DNA of 64,000 nt from Flavobacterium endoglycinae (GTDB lineage Bacteria > Bacteroidota > Bacteroidia > Flavobacteriales > Flavobacteriaceae), in the NCBI RefSeq assembly GCF_017352115.1, contig NZ_CP071448.1:2503001-2567000 (forward strand), given 5' to 3'. Below are positions 45,811-54,468 of the stretch, piece after piece. Every line of letters starts with the position of its first letter. Positions within the stretch are counted from its first letter, which is position 1. The notes beneath the pieces are model-generated. The model ran no database searches and had not been told where the DNA came from. It saw only the letters and a list, made by a program, of their open reading frames with translations. The position numbers were made by a program, and so were the translations under genes.

Positions 45811-47682
45811 ATGTTTTTAGAAGAATACGATGTTATTGTTGTGGGTGCCGGTCATGCCGGTTCCGAGGCCGCGGCAGCGGCAGCAAATTTGGGTTCCAAA
45901 ACTTTGATGGTTACAATGAGTTTGCAAAACATTGCACAAATGTCTTGTAATCCTGCGATGGGTGGAATTGCAAAAGGACAAATCGTTCGTGAGATTGATG
46001 CGCTTGGTGGATACTCCGGAATTGTTTCAGATCGAACTGCAATTCAGTTCAAGATGCTGAACAAATCAAAAGGACCTGCAATGTGGTCGCCAAGAGTTCA
46101 AAGTGACAGAATGCGTTTTGCAGAAGAATGGAGAATGATGTTGGAGGGAACTCCAAATTTGGATTTCTACCAAGAGATGGTAAAAGGGTTGATTATCGAA
46201 AACGGAAAAATAAAAGGAATCAGAACTTCACTTGGAGTTGAGATTCGTTCGAAATCGGTGGTCTTGACAAACGGAACTTTTTTGAATGGTTTGATCCATA
46301 TTGGAGAAAAACAATTCGGTGGAGGAAGAGCAGGAGAAAGTGCTGCAACCGGAATTACCGAAGATTTGATCGCAGCAGGATTTGAAGCGGGAAGAATGAA
46401 AACAGGAACGCCTCCAAGAGTCGATGGTCGTTCTTTGGATTATTCGAAAATGAACGAAGAAAAAGGAGATGCAAAACCGGATAAGTTTTCTTATTCGGAT
46501 TTAACGGTTCCGTTAACGCTTCAACGTTCTTGTCATATGACGTATACGTCATTGAATGTTCACGATATTTTGAGAGAAGGTTTTGATCGTTCGCCAATGT
46601 TCAACGGAAGGATAAAAAGTTTAGGTCCGAGATACTGCCCATCGATTGAAGATAAAATTAATCGTTTTGCTGATAAAGAACGCCACCAGCTTTTTGTTGA
46701 ACCGGAAGGATGGAAAACTTGTGAAGTGTATGTAAACGGATTTTCAACTTCGCTTCCAGAGGATATTCAGTTTAAAGCTTTGCGTTCGGTTGCCGGTTTT
46801 GAAAATGTAAAATTTCTTCGTCCGGGTTATGCAATAGAATATGATTATTTTCCGCCGACACAATTGAAACATACTTTGGAAACAAAGTTAGTTGAAGGTT
46901 TATATTTTGCCGGACAGATTAATGGAACAACAGGATATGAAGAAGCAGCTTCGCAAGGTTTGATGGCCGGAATAAATGCGCATTTAAAAGTGCATGAAAA
47001 ATCGCCTTTGATTTTAAAACGTGATGAAGCCTATATTGGAGTTTTGATTGACGACTTAATTACGAAGGGAACAGAAGAGCCGTATCGTATGTTTACATCA
47101 AGAGCAGAATATAGAACATTGTTGCGTCAAGATAATGCCGATTTCAGATTGACGCCAATGTCGTATGAAATTGGTTTAGCTTCTGAAGAAAGAATGCGAA
47201 GAATGGAACACAAATTAAATGAATCTGAAAAGATGGTTGCGTTCTTTAAAGAAACAAGTGTTACGGTTGCCGAAACAAATCCAATTTTAGTTGAGAAAGA
47301 ATCGGCACCAATTTCACAAGGAGATAAAATGTTTAAAGTTTTCTCACGTCCACAGATCGAATTGGAGGATATGTTGAAATTTGAAAAAGTAGATGCATAC
47401 ATCAAAGAAAATAATCTTGACGAAGAAATTGTAGAGCAAGCCGTAATTCAAGTTAAGTATTCTGGATATATCGAAAAGGAAAGAAATAATGCTGATAAAC
47501 TAAATCGTTTAGAGGAAGTAAAAATTCCAGAGAATTTCGATTACCATAAAATCAAATCAATGTCGATTGAAGCGAAACAAAAATTAAGTAAAATTCGGCC
47601 AGTTACAATTTCACAAGCATCAAGAATCAGCGGTGTATCACCAAGTGATATTTCCGTGCTTTTGATTTATATGGGAAGATAA
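45811..47682 (+). CDS. mnmG: tRNA uridine-5-carboxymethylaminomethyl modification enzyme MnmG
   Basis: The 623-residue FAD enzyme works with MnmE to modify the wobble uridine of several tRNAs. It has the FAD-binding VVGAGHAGSEAAAAAANLG (residues 10-28), SCNPAMGGIAKGQIVREIDA, the cysteine-containing GPRYCPSIEDKI, the FAGQINGTTGYEEAASQG motif, and a helical C-terminus (KIRPVTISQASRISGVSPSD). Length is normal. In many bacteria this gene is near the replication origin, which fits the parS-like cluster immediately upstream. Confidence 0.97.
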   Translation: MFLEEYDVIVVGAGHAGSEAAAAAANLGSKTLMVTMSLQNIAQMSCNPAMGGIAKGQIVREIDALGGYSGIVSDRTAIQFKMLNKSKGPAMWSPRVQSDRMRFAEEWRMMLEGTPNLDFYQEMVKGLIIENGKIKGIRTSLGVEIRSKSVVLTNGTFLNGLIHIGEKQFGGGRAGESAATGITEDLIAAGFEAGRMKTGTPPRVDGRSLDYSKMNEEKGDAKPDKFSYSDLTVPLTLQRSCHMTYTSLNVHDILREGFDRSPMFNGRIKSLGPRYCPSIEDKINRFADKERHQLFVEPEGWKTCEVYVNGFSTSLPEDIQFKALRSVAGFENVKFLRPGYAIEYDYFPPTQLKHTLETKLVEGLYFAGQINGTTGYEEAASQGLMAGINAHLKVHEKSPLILKRDEAYIGVLIDDLITKGTEEPYRMFTSRAEYRTLLRQDNADFRLTPMSYEIGLASEERMRRMEHKLNESEKMVAFFKETSVTVAETNPILVEKESAPISQGDKMFKVFSRPQIELEDMLKFEKVDAYIKENNLDEEIVEQAVIQVKYSGYIEKERNNADKLNRLEEVKIPENFDYHKIKSMSIEAKQKLSKIRPVTISQASRISGVSPSDISVLLIYMGR

Positions 47683-47692
47683 AAGAATAGAC

Positions 47693-47740
47693 AGTCGCAG
47701 TTTTCAATCATAGTTTTACTGTAAACTTAAAACTGCGACT
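47693..47740 (+). terminator. Hairpin after mnmG
   Basis: Inverted repeat agtcgcagtttt / aaaactgcgact separated by about 24 bases, beginning 10 bases after the stop. It lacks a T run, so termination is uncertain. Confidence 0.45.
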
Positions 47741-47751
47741 GAAACTAAAAA

Positions 47752-47767
47752 TGTTCCACGTGAAACT
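47752..47767. other. Isolated parS-like site downstream of mnmG
   Basis: TGTTCCACGTGAAACT matches the cluster sites except for the last base. It is 2.0 kb from the last cluster site, and the mnmG gene lies between. Confidence 0.7.
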
Positions 47768-47905
47768 ATTTTAAAAATTTAATAATCTCGGTTTTCAAAA
47801 ATAAATTGGAAGAATAAAAAATATAGAATAGAAATCCTAAAAATGAAAATTTTCGCTTTTAGGATTTGTTATACAATTAAACCAAAAAATAACTAGAATT
47901 TAAAA

Positions 47906-48754
47906 ATGGACGTTTTAAACAAAAAACATTTTCTTACTGTAAAAGACCATTCTGTTTCAAAAGAAATTTTCGATTTGTACTATGATGAAAATTTGGATAT
48001 GCTGATTACTTCTCCGCAGCCGGAATTAGAAAATTTAGGAAGATATTACGAAAGCGAAGATTATATTTCACACACAGATAACAAACGTTCCGTTTTTGAA
48101 AAAGCATATCATTTTGTAAAAAGTATTGCTTTAAAAAATAAATTGAATTTAATTAATTCCGAACAATCTCAAAAAGGAAAAATTTTAGACATTGGAGCTG
48201 GAACAGGAGATTTTTTATTGACGGCAAAAAATGACGGTTGGGAAACTTTTGGAATTGAACCAAGCGACCGAGCAAAAAATATTGCAAAGCAAAAAGGAAT
48301 TTCATTTGTGGAAGAAACCAGTGAACTTGAAAATAATTCTTTTGACGTAATTACGATGTGGCATGTTTTGGAACACGTCCCAAATTTAGAATTACAAATC
48401 CAGGAATTGAAGCGACTTTTAAAACCAACTGGAACATTAATTGTTGCGGTTCCAAATTTCAAATCGTACGACGCAAAACATTACGGAGAATTTTGGGCCG
48501 CTTTTGATGTGCCGATTCACTTTTGGCATTTTTCAAAAAAAGCCATTCAGTCGCTTTTTGAAAAAGTCGATATGAAATTAGAAAAAATACTTCCCATGAA
48601 ATTTGATTCTTTTTACGTGAGTCTTTTATCTGAAAAATATAAAACCGGAAAAATGAATTTTGTCAAAGCATTTTTTGTTGGTTTAAAATCAAATATGAAA
48701 GCTTCGAGTACAAAAGAGTATTCGTCACACATTTATGTCTTAAAAAACAAATAA
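47906..48754 (+). CDS. Class I SAM-dependent methyltransferase
   Basis: The 282-residue protein carries the SAM-binding motif GKILDIGAGTGDFLLTAKNDG, then WETFGIEPSDRAKNIAK, VITMWHVLEHVPNLELQIQ (motif IV, HVLEHV) and AVPNFKS. The N-terminal YYESEDYISHTD is seen in many Methyltransf_23 proteins. The substrate is unknown; the form suits a small molecule or a glycan/lipid rather than DNA. Confidence 0.88.
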   Translation: MDVLNKKHFLTVKDHSVSKEIFDLYYDENLDMLITSPQPELENLGRYYESEDYISHTDNKRSVFEKAYHFVKSIALKNKLNLINSEQSQKGKILDIGAGTGDFLLTAKNDGWETFGIEPSDRAKNIAKQKGISFVEETSELENNSFDVITMWHVLEHVPNLELQIQELKRLLKPTGTLIVAVPNFKSYDAKHYGEFWAAFDVPIHFWHFSKKAIQSLFEKVDMKLEKILPMKFDSFYVSLLSEKYKTGKMNFVKAFFVGLKSNMKASSTKEYSSHIYVLKNK

Positions 48755-48764
48755 AACGTAAAAT

Positions 48765-48788
48765 AAGCGCTTTTAAGGCGCTTTTTTC
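48765..48788 (+). terminator. Methyltransferase terminator
   Basis: aagcgc / gcgctt hairpin with a T run, 11 bases after the stop. Confidence 0.7.
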
Positions 48789-49395
48789 GTGTTATTGAGG
48801 GTTTGTATTGTCTTTTCTGAGAAAACCGCTCTAATAAAAGCTATTAAAGTCACTTTTTATAGGGTTGTTTTATAGTTAATCGAGTAGCGATAAAGAAAAC
48901 TAATACTTGAAAAATGGTTCATTTTTTCTCAAATTTTTAAGGATTTATTCGTTTTTTAATTTTCAATTTTTCCAACTTCGAAAAATGAAAATTTATTTTA
49001 AGATTGAATTTTTATGTGGTAATTTTTGAAAATTTAAAATATGCTTCCCAAAATTTAAATGGCTGAATTTTTTTAAGCAATCAGATAAAATTTTCAAATT
49101 TTAGAGAGAAAATACCTTTCATCTAACTTTTGTACTTCAAAAGTAATAAAAACTCAAAATAAGCGTTTTTAAAGCATTATATTAGATAAAATGGTGAGTT
49201 TATATTCCTTTTTTGAGAAGATTGTTTTAAGAAAAGATATGAAAGCCATTTTTAATAATGATAGATTATAGAATAAATATGATCCATAAAAAAAACTAAT
49301 ATGCTAAAATTCCAGCATTTTTTAAACTTTATGTCGATCCTATTTATTTTTTTATATTTTTGTCTTCAATACATAAAAAAATAGAAATTTAGAAA
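48789..49395. other. About 600 bases without a gene; degenerate duplication
   Basis: Blocks of the segment starting near 48757 (aaaataagcg, ttttctgagaaaa, aaaactaata then cattttttct) recur in the same order near 49147-49330, so the segment is an imperfect direct duplication of about 180 bases, offset about 390. TATTTTTG at 49355-49362 is a -7 box for the OmpH gene. No supportable ORF seen. Confidence 0.45.
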
Positions 49396-49971
49396 ATGAA
49401 AAAAGCATTAGTAATTATCGGACTTTCAATTTTGGCTGTTTCGTGTAATAAGACGGCAGAAGTTAAGGAAGTAAAAACAGCTTATATCGATACTTCACTT
49501 TTAATGAAAGAATACACTGAGGCAAAAGATGTTGAAGCCAAATACAAAGCTCAGGCAGAAGAAAAAGGTAGACAATTGCAAGCTGAAATTAATCGTTTTA
49601 AACAAGATGCTGCTAATTTTCAAAGTCAGGCGCAGGCAAATGGCCAGCAATGGGCACAACAAAGAGGTGCTGAATTACAAAAAAGAGAGCAGCAGTTAGG
49701 ATACGCTCAACAACAATTATCACAGCAATTACAGCAGGAAAGTGGTGTTGAAATGGACTCTTTGATAAGCGGAGTTAAAAAATTCATCAAAGAATACGGT
49801 AAGAAAAACGGTTATGCATACATCTATGGTACTGGTGATGCAGCAACTGTATTGTATGCTGAAGATAAATATGACATCACAAAAGAGGTTATTAAAGCTT
49901 TGAATGACAAATACAAAGCTTCTCCAAAAGCTGAAGAAAAACCAGCAGCAAAAGAAGAGGCTAAAAAATAA
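49396..49971 (+). CDS. OmpH/Skp-like lipoprotein chaperone
   Basis: The 191-residue protein has a lipobox (LSILAVSC, cysteine near residue 17). The mature part begins VKTAYIDTSLLMKEYTEAK, the OmpH/Skp entry strand, and continues as a long alanine/glutamine-rich helical tentacle (AEINRFKQDAANFQSQAQAN, QQLGYAQQQLSQQLQQ), then GKKNGYAYIYG. Skp-like proteins chaperone outer membrane proteins in the periplasm; a lipid anchor is less usual than the soluble form. It has its own promoter and terminator. Confidence 0.9.
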   Translation: MKKALVIIGLSILAVSCNKTAEVKEVKTAYIDTSLLMKEYTEAKDVEAKYKAQAEEKGRQLQAEINRFKQDAANFQSQAQANGQQWAQQRGAELQKREQQLGYAQQQLSQQLQQESGVEMDSLISGVKKFIKEYGKKNGYAYIYGTGDAATVLYAEDKYDITKEVIKALNDKYKASPKAEEKPAAKEEAKK

Positions 49972-50002
49972 AAAATGCCAAACTAACTAAAACTAAAATT
50001 GG

Positions 50003-50038
50003 AAAAACCTAAATCACTTGCTGATTTAGGTTTTTTTC
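50003..50038 (+). terminator. OmpH-gene terminator
   Basis: Hairpin aaaacctaaatca / tgatttaggtttt with a T run, 31 bases after the stop. Confidence 0.85.
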
Positions 50039-50054
50039 TTTTATAAAAATGCGA

Positions 50055-50062
50055 TATTTTTG
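50055..50062 (+). promoter_or_regulatory. -7 box of the helicase gene
   Basis: TATTTTTG, 18 bases before the ATG at 50081. Confidence 0.5.
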
Positions 50063-50080
50063 ACGTTTAATATCTGCATA

Positions 50081-52360
50081 ATGCAAAACGTTTCTGAAGC
50101 AGCTGCTTACACCTTACAATTCATAAATCAGACGCAAAAATCGATCTTCTTGACTGGAAAAGCCGGTACAGGAAAAACTACTTTATTGCGCGAAATTATT
50201 GCCACTACACACAAAAATACAGTTGTTGTAGCACCTACAGGTATTGCGGCATTAAATGCAGGAGGTGTAACGATACATTCGATGTTTCAGCTGCCATTTT
50301 CAGCCTTTATTCCCAGTTATCAAGACAGTTCTCAGTTTACTGAAACCGTAAAATTTGAAAACAAAGAATCACTTCGCAGACATTTCAAAATGAACAATGT
50401 AAAGCGAAATGTGATTCGAAATATGGAGCTTTTGGTCATTGATGAAGTCAGTATGCTGCGCGCTGATCTGCTGGACGCTATCGATTTTATGATGCAGACC
50501 GTTCGTAGAGATACGAGAGCTTTTGGAGGTGTTCAGGTGCTTTTTATTGGAGATTTATTGCAGCTTCCGCCCGTAATTCGTGATGAAGAGTGGCGAACAC
50601 TGCGAAATTATTACAAAGGAAAATTTTTTTTTCATTCGCATGTAGTACAACAGAATCCACCGTTATATATCGAATTATCAAAGATTTACCGCCAGAGTGA
50701 TGATGTTTTTATTTCGGTTTTGAACAACCTTCGAAACAATCAGATCAGTAAAGAAGATATCGAGGTTTTAAACCAATATGTAAAACCAGATTTTGATTTA
50801 AAATTGAATCCGGGATACATAACTTTAACAACTCATAATGCAAAAGCAGATACTATTAACGAACAGGCAATCAATGATCTGAGCGGAAATGAATTTACTT
50901 TTCTGCCATTTGTTGTGGGTGATTTTCCTGAAAAAATTTATCCAGTTGAAGAAAACCTGAAACTCAAAGTAGGAGCACAGGTAATGTTTGTTAAGAACGA
51001 TTTATCATTTGAAAAACGATATTTCAACGGAAAAATGGGCGTTATAAAATCACTTTCTGATCAAGAAATCTTTGTTCACTTTCCAGAAGAAAATAAAACC
51101 ATAGAAGTTGAAAAATACGAGTGGAAAAACATCCGTTACAAAGTAAATGAACTTACAAAAGACATTGAAGAAGAGGTTTTAGGTACATTTGCGCATTATC
51201 CAATCAAATTGGCGTGGGCAATTACGGTTCATAAAAGTCAGGGATTAACTTTTGAAAAAGCTGCGCTCGATGTATCGCAAGTTTTCCTTCCGGGGCAAGC
51301 CTATGTAGCACTTTCTCGTTTAACGTCCTTAAATGGGCTTATTTTGCTTTCTGCAATGCAGATGAATGGACTTTCAAATGATCAAGATGTAATGGACTAT
51401 GCTCTGAACAAGGCAAACGAAAACGATCTTAAAAATTCCCTTCACTTCGAAACCAAAAATTTTATTCATAAGTATTTGATAGACAGTTTCAACTGGACAG
51501 ATCTTGCACAAGAATGGCGAAATCATCGTTTTAGTTATAATGAAAATGCGACAGGATCTGAAAAATCAAAACATTCGATCTGGGCTCATAAACGCTTAGA
51601 TTCTATTGAACAGCTTGTAAATCCAGCTCAAAAATTTATTGCGCAGCTCAATAAGATTTTTAGTGGAGAAACCGTTGATTTGGTGTTTGTAAAAGAAAGG
51701 GTAGAGGCAGCCTACGATTATTTCTTTAAACCGATGGATAAATTGGTTACTGATATTTTGAATAAAATGGCTGAAATTCAGAAGTTTAAAAAAGTTAAAG
51801 AATTCTACGAAGAATTAGCATTTTTAGATGACCTGCAGACGCAGGCTGTTTTGCGGTTAATGAAAGCCAGACTTTTGATGGATATTGTGGTTTCCCGTGA
51901 AACCATTAACAAAGACAGTTTATCTTCTCCAGCCATAAAAAATTATAAATCTGATAAGATTTCGAAAATTAGAGACGAGCAAAAAAGCGCCAATACGGAT
52001 ATGTTTCACGTGGAAGAACCTCTCAGCAGGTATACTGCCAAAAAAGCTGATAAAACAGCCGAAAAAGGCCCAAAAAAGACTACTGTCGAAGAAACGCACG
52101 AACTCTGGTTACAGAAAAATTCAATTGATGACATTGCACGTATTAGAAAATTAACCGTGCAGACGGTGGAAACCCATTTTATAAAACTCATTCAGGCGAA
52201 GAAAGTAGATATTTCAGATGTGCTTTCGTATGATAAAATCCTTGCTCTTCGTGAAGCATTCCAGTTTTATCAGGAAGAATCTCTGGCACCTCTAAAAGAA
52301 AAATATGGTGACGAATTTACATGGGATGAACTTAAGATGTTCAAAGCCAGTATAAATTAA
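50081..52360 (+). CDS. Pif1/RecD-like AAA helicase with C-terminal helix-turn-helix
   Basis: The ATG at 50081 gives a 759-residue protein; a TTG 7 codons earlier is less natural and overlaps the -7 box. It has Walker A (FLTGKAGTGKTTLLREII), Walker B (LLVIDEVSMLRADLLD), motif III (GDLLQLPPV), a mid-section SH3-like insert, KLAWAITVHKSQGLTFEKAA and VALSRLTSL, all typical of Pif1/RecD superfamily 1B helicases. The C-terminal part (IDDIARIRKLTVQTVETHFI) is a helicase-associated HTH. It probably unwinds DNA 5' to 3'. A parS-like site, 52002-52017, is inside the gene and encodes MFHVEE. Confidence 0.92.
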   Translation: MQNVSEAAAYTLQFINQTQKSIFLTGKAGTGKTTLLREIIATTHKNTVVVAPTGIAALNAGGVTIHSMFQLPFSAFIPSYQDSSQFTETVKFENKESLRRHFKMNNVKRNVIRNMELLVIDEVSMLRADLLDAIDFMMQTVRRDTRAFGGVQVLFIGDLLQLPPVIRDEEWRTLRNYYKGKFFFHSHVVQQNPPLYIELSKIYRQSDDVFISVLNNLRNNQISKEDIEVLNQYVKPDFDLKLNPGYITLTTHNAKADTINEQAINDLSGNEFTFLPFVVGDFPEKIYPVEENLKLKVGAQVMFVKNDLSFEKRYFNGKMGVIKSLSDQEIFVHFPEENKTIEVEKYEWKNIRYKVNELTKDIEEEVLGTFAHYPIKLAWAITVHKSQGLTFEKAALDVSQVFLPGQAYVALSRLTSLNGLILLSAMQMNGLSNDQDVMDYALNKANENDLKNSLHFETKNFIHKYLIDSFNWTDLAQEWRNHRFSYNENATGSEKSKHSIWAHKRLDSIEQLVNPAQKFIAQLNKIFSGETVDLVFVKERVEAAYDYFFKPMDKLVTDILNKMAEIQKFKKVKEFYEELAFLDDLQTQAVLRLMKARLLMDIVVSRETINKDSLSSPAIKNYKSDKISKIRDEQKSANTDMFHVEEPLSRYTAKKADKTAEKGPKKTTVEETHELWLQKNSIDDIARIRKLTVQTVETHFIKLIQAKKVDISDVLSYDKILALREAFQFYQEESLAPLKEKYGDEFTWDELKMFKASIN
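52002..52017. other. parS-like site inside the helicase gene
   Basis: TGTTTCACGTGGAAGA matches the site in ybeY over the first 14 bases and is in the same reading frame (Met-Phe-His-Val-Glu). A weaker relative (tttcccgtgaaa) lies about 110 bases upstream. Confidence 0.6.
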
Positions 52361-52453
52361 TTTTGTTTCATTTTCATTTTTGAATTTTGTATTTTAGAAT
52401 GGGATTCAAAATTTTGAATCCGTTTATAAAAACATTATGTAAAATAGAAAATT

Positions 52454-53212
52454 ATGAAAAAGCTAGTATATATTTTATTCTTAATTCTTTGTATTCAAAA
52501 TACTTTCAGCCAGGATCTGAAACCAGAATATAAAAAGTTCTTGAAAACATTTATCGACGATGTTAAAAACGATAGGAAAGAGGCTATTGCCAATAACATT
52601 TCTTATCCTTTGCATCGTGAAAACCCAATACCATCTGTCAAAAATAAAGCAGAATTTATAAAACGTTATTCTCAAATTTTTGATGCAAATTTGAAGAAAG
52701 AAATCTCATCTTCAAATATCGATAAAGATTGGTCAGAAGTGGGCTGGCGCGGTATTATGCTCAATAATGGAACCATTTGGTTTGACACCGATGGAAAACT
52801 GAAAACTATCAATTATGAATCAAAGTATGAGAAGGATTTAAAAGCAAAACTGATTTCTTCGCAAAAAAACAAATTACATTCTAGTATTGCTAAGTTTAAA
52901 GAGCCAGTTTATATTCTGGAAACGTCTAAATTTAGAATCAGGATTGATGATTTAGGAAACCAAAATTACCGTTATGCGTCATGGTCAATTAAAAAAGGAA
53001 TGAGTGAAAAGCCTGATTTGATTATTACCAATGGAAAATGGACTGCTGACGGCAGCGGAGGAAACGGTAAGTTCGAATTTAAAAAAGGAGCTTATGTTTA
53101 CGAATGCTATATTATCGTTTTAGGCACATCTGATGCCCCTCCTGCAACATTAACTATCTATCAGAACAAAAAGGAGATTCTTGCTCAAAATGCGAAAATT
53201 GTTCCACGTTAA
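52454..53212 (+). CDS. Secreted protein of unknown function
   Basis: The 252-residue protein has a signal peptide (MKKLVYILFLILCIQNTFSQ). The first half is helical (YKKFLKTFIDDVKNDRKEAI) with a WSEVGWRGIMLNNGTIWFD motif, and the second half is beta-rich with FRIRIDDLGNQNYRYASWS and GNGKFEFKKGAYVYECYI. The family is not recognised. Its last codons and stop lie within a parS-like sequence (53200-53215). Confidence 0.7.
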   Translation: MKKLVYILFLILCIQNTFSQDLKPEYKKFLKTFIDDVKNDRKEAIANNISYPLHRENPIPSVKNKAEFIKRYSQIFDANLKKEISSSNIDKDWSEVGWRGIMLNNGTIWFDTDGKLKTINYESKYEKDLKAKLISSQKNKLHSSIAKFKEPVYILETSKFRIRIDDLGNQNYRYASWSIKKGMSEKPDLIITNGKWTADGSGGNGKFEFKKGAYVYECYIIVLGTSDAPPATLTIYQNKKEILAQNAKIVPR

Positions 53213-53215
53213 ACA
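53200..53215. other. Degenerate parS-like site at a gene end
   Basis: TGTTCCACGTTAAACA differs from the cluster form at one position, which breaks the CACGTG core. That T belongs to the TAA stop of the upstream gene. Confidence 0.5.
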
Positions 53216-53220
53216 TAAAA

Positions 53221-53244
53221 AAAGCGATTCATTTGAATCGCTTT
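53221..53244. terminator. Bidirectional terminator
   Basis: aaagcgattca / tgaatcgcttt with A and T runs on the two sides, between convergent genes. Confidence 0.85.
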
Positions 53245-53264
53245 TTTTTATAATTTTTTTGATT

Positions 53265-54230
53265 TTATAGATTTTCAACCAAAATCCATGCGTCTGGATT
53301 TTCGCCTTTTTGTATTTCTTTTTGTGCTTTTTCAGCTTCAGACATTGTGGCGTAACTTCCGTATAAAACCGGGAATAATCCGTGTTTATTTTCGCCCAGC
53401 ATTCTTGCCTGATAACCATCTTTTATCAATTGGTTATATGCTTTTCTGGCATTGGCTTCACTTCTAAAGGCGCCAGCCATAATGTGATACGGCATTTTTT
53501 TCTCTTCAACGGTTTCTGTTTTAGCAGAATCCACAGCCATATTTACTGCTGGAAGAGGATTTTGAATAAAAAAAGTAGCTTCCTGAATTTTGTTCTGAAC
53601 TTTCTTTTGAACCGCTCCTTCTACCACAAGTGTTTGTGTAGCAATTTGATTTTGATATAATGGATATCCAATGCTTCCCGTAATTCCAAGACCTAAAACT
53701 AAAATCGCTGCATATTTCAAGAATGAACCAGATGATTTTGTTTCCTCATTTTCGTATAAAGGAACTGGTTTTTTCTCGGCAATCTGTTCTATCTTTTTCT
53801 CGAAAATTTCTTTCTTAACGAGCGGAGAAACAAACGGACTTAACCCGAATGAACTTGTCAAATAGTTGGTTTGATCGTTTGGTGTAAAGATGAAATTGTT
53901 CTCATAATTCAAACGAATATCACCAATGTTTTTAAGACTTATTACGCCATTTTCTTCCAGCGTTTTTTTCCAGTTTGTCACTTCATTTGCAATGGCATTT
54001 ACAGCAGTACCGTACGATATACCTTCTGCTTGCGCAACATGATTTGCCAGCAGTCCGTCATTGTTTTTTAAACGGCTGTTAAATGAAATTAATTTTTTGG
54101 GTGGAAAAAACGAATTAGTGCTTTCATTCAGCTGAGCTGATTGAATTTCGGTTAAAAATGCTCCAAACCCTGGAACCGTTACACACTGGTAACGATATAA
54201 TAACTGTGCTATGTAAGTCTCGATTTTCAT
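53265..54230 (-). CDS. HU-like (CCDC81-type) and SPOR domain membrane protein
   Basis: The 321-residue protein starts with an HU-like half of about 130 residues (IETYIAQLLYRYQCVTVPGF, LSFNSRLKNNDGLLANHVA), of the prokaryotic CCDC81 type. A membrane segment follows near residues 158-180 (FLKYAAILVLGLGITGSIGY), then a linker and a C-terminal SPOR domain (YHIMAGAFRSEANARKAYNQ, LFPVLYGSYATMSEAEKAQ). SPOR domains bind denuded septal peptidoglycan. A septum-associated role is inferred. CAAAGTTA, 6 bases upstream, is a -7 box, so the mRNA may be leaderless. Confidence 0.88.
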   Translation of the reverse strand: MKIETYIAQLLYRYQCVTVPGFGAFLTEIQSAQLNESTNSFFPPKKLISFNSRLKNNDGLLANHVAQAEGISYGTAVNAIANEVTNWKKTLEENGVISLKNIGDIRLNYENNFIFTPNDQTNYLTSSFGLSPFVSPLVKKEIFEKKIEQIAEKKPVPLYENEETKSSGSFLKYAAILVLGLGITGSIGYPLYQNQIATQTLVVEGAVQKKVQNKIQEATFFIQNPLPAVNMAVDSAKTETVEEKKMPYHIMAGAFRSEANARKAYNQLIKDGYQARMLGENKHGLFPVLYGSYATMSEAEKAQKEIQKGENPDAWILVENL

Positions 54231-54235
54231 ATCAG

Positions 54236-54243
54236 CAAAGTTA
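54236..54243 (-). promoter_or_regulatory. -7 box of the SPOR gene, very near the ATG
   Basis: CAAAGTTA on the plus strand (TAACTTTG on the minus strand) ends only 5 bases before the ATG. Confidence 0.5.
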
Positions 54244-54468
54244 GAGAATGAATATAGTTATCAAAAATTTATTCACAATTTTTATTAACAATTCACGATT
54301 TTTTATAGATAATTAATTTTCAATAATTTAAAATAAGAGTTATTCAAAATTGCACTATTCAATTTTTTAAAAATGTAATATTTATTAGGAAATTACTTTG
54401 TTTTAATGATATTTGCACCTCAAAAAGAAAATAGTTTTCGTTTCTATTTTACATAATATTTTAAAGAA

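Noticed and set aside
51889..51906. parS-like ggtttcccgtgaaacc
   Set aside because: Core is CCCGTG rather than CACGTG; too diverged to call as a site.
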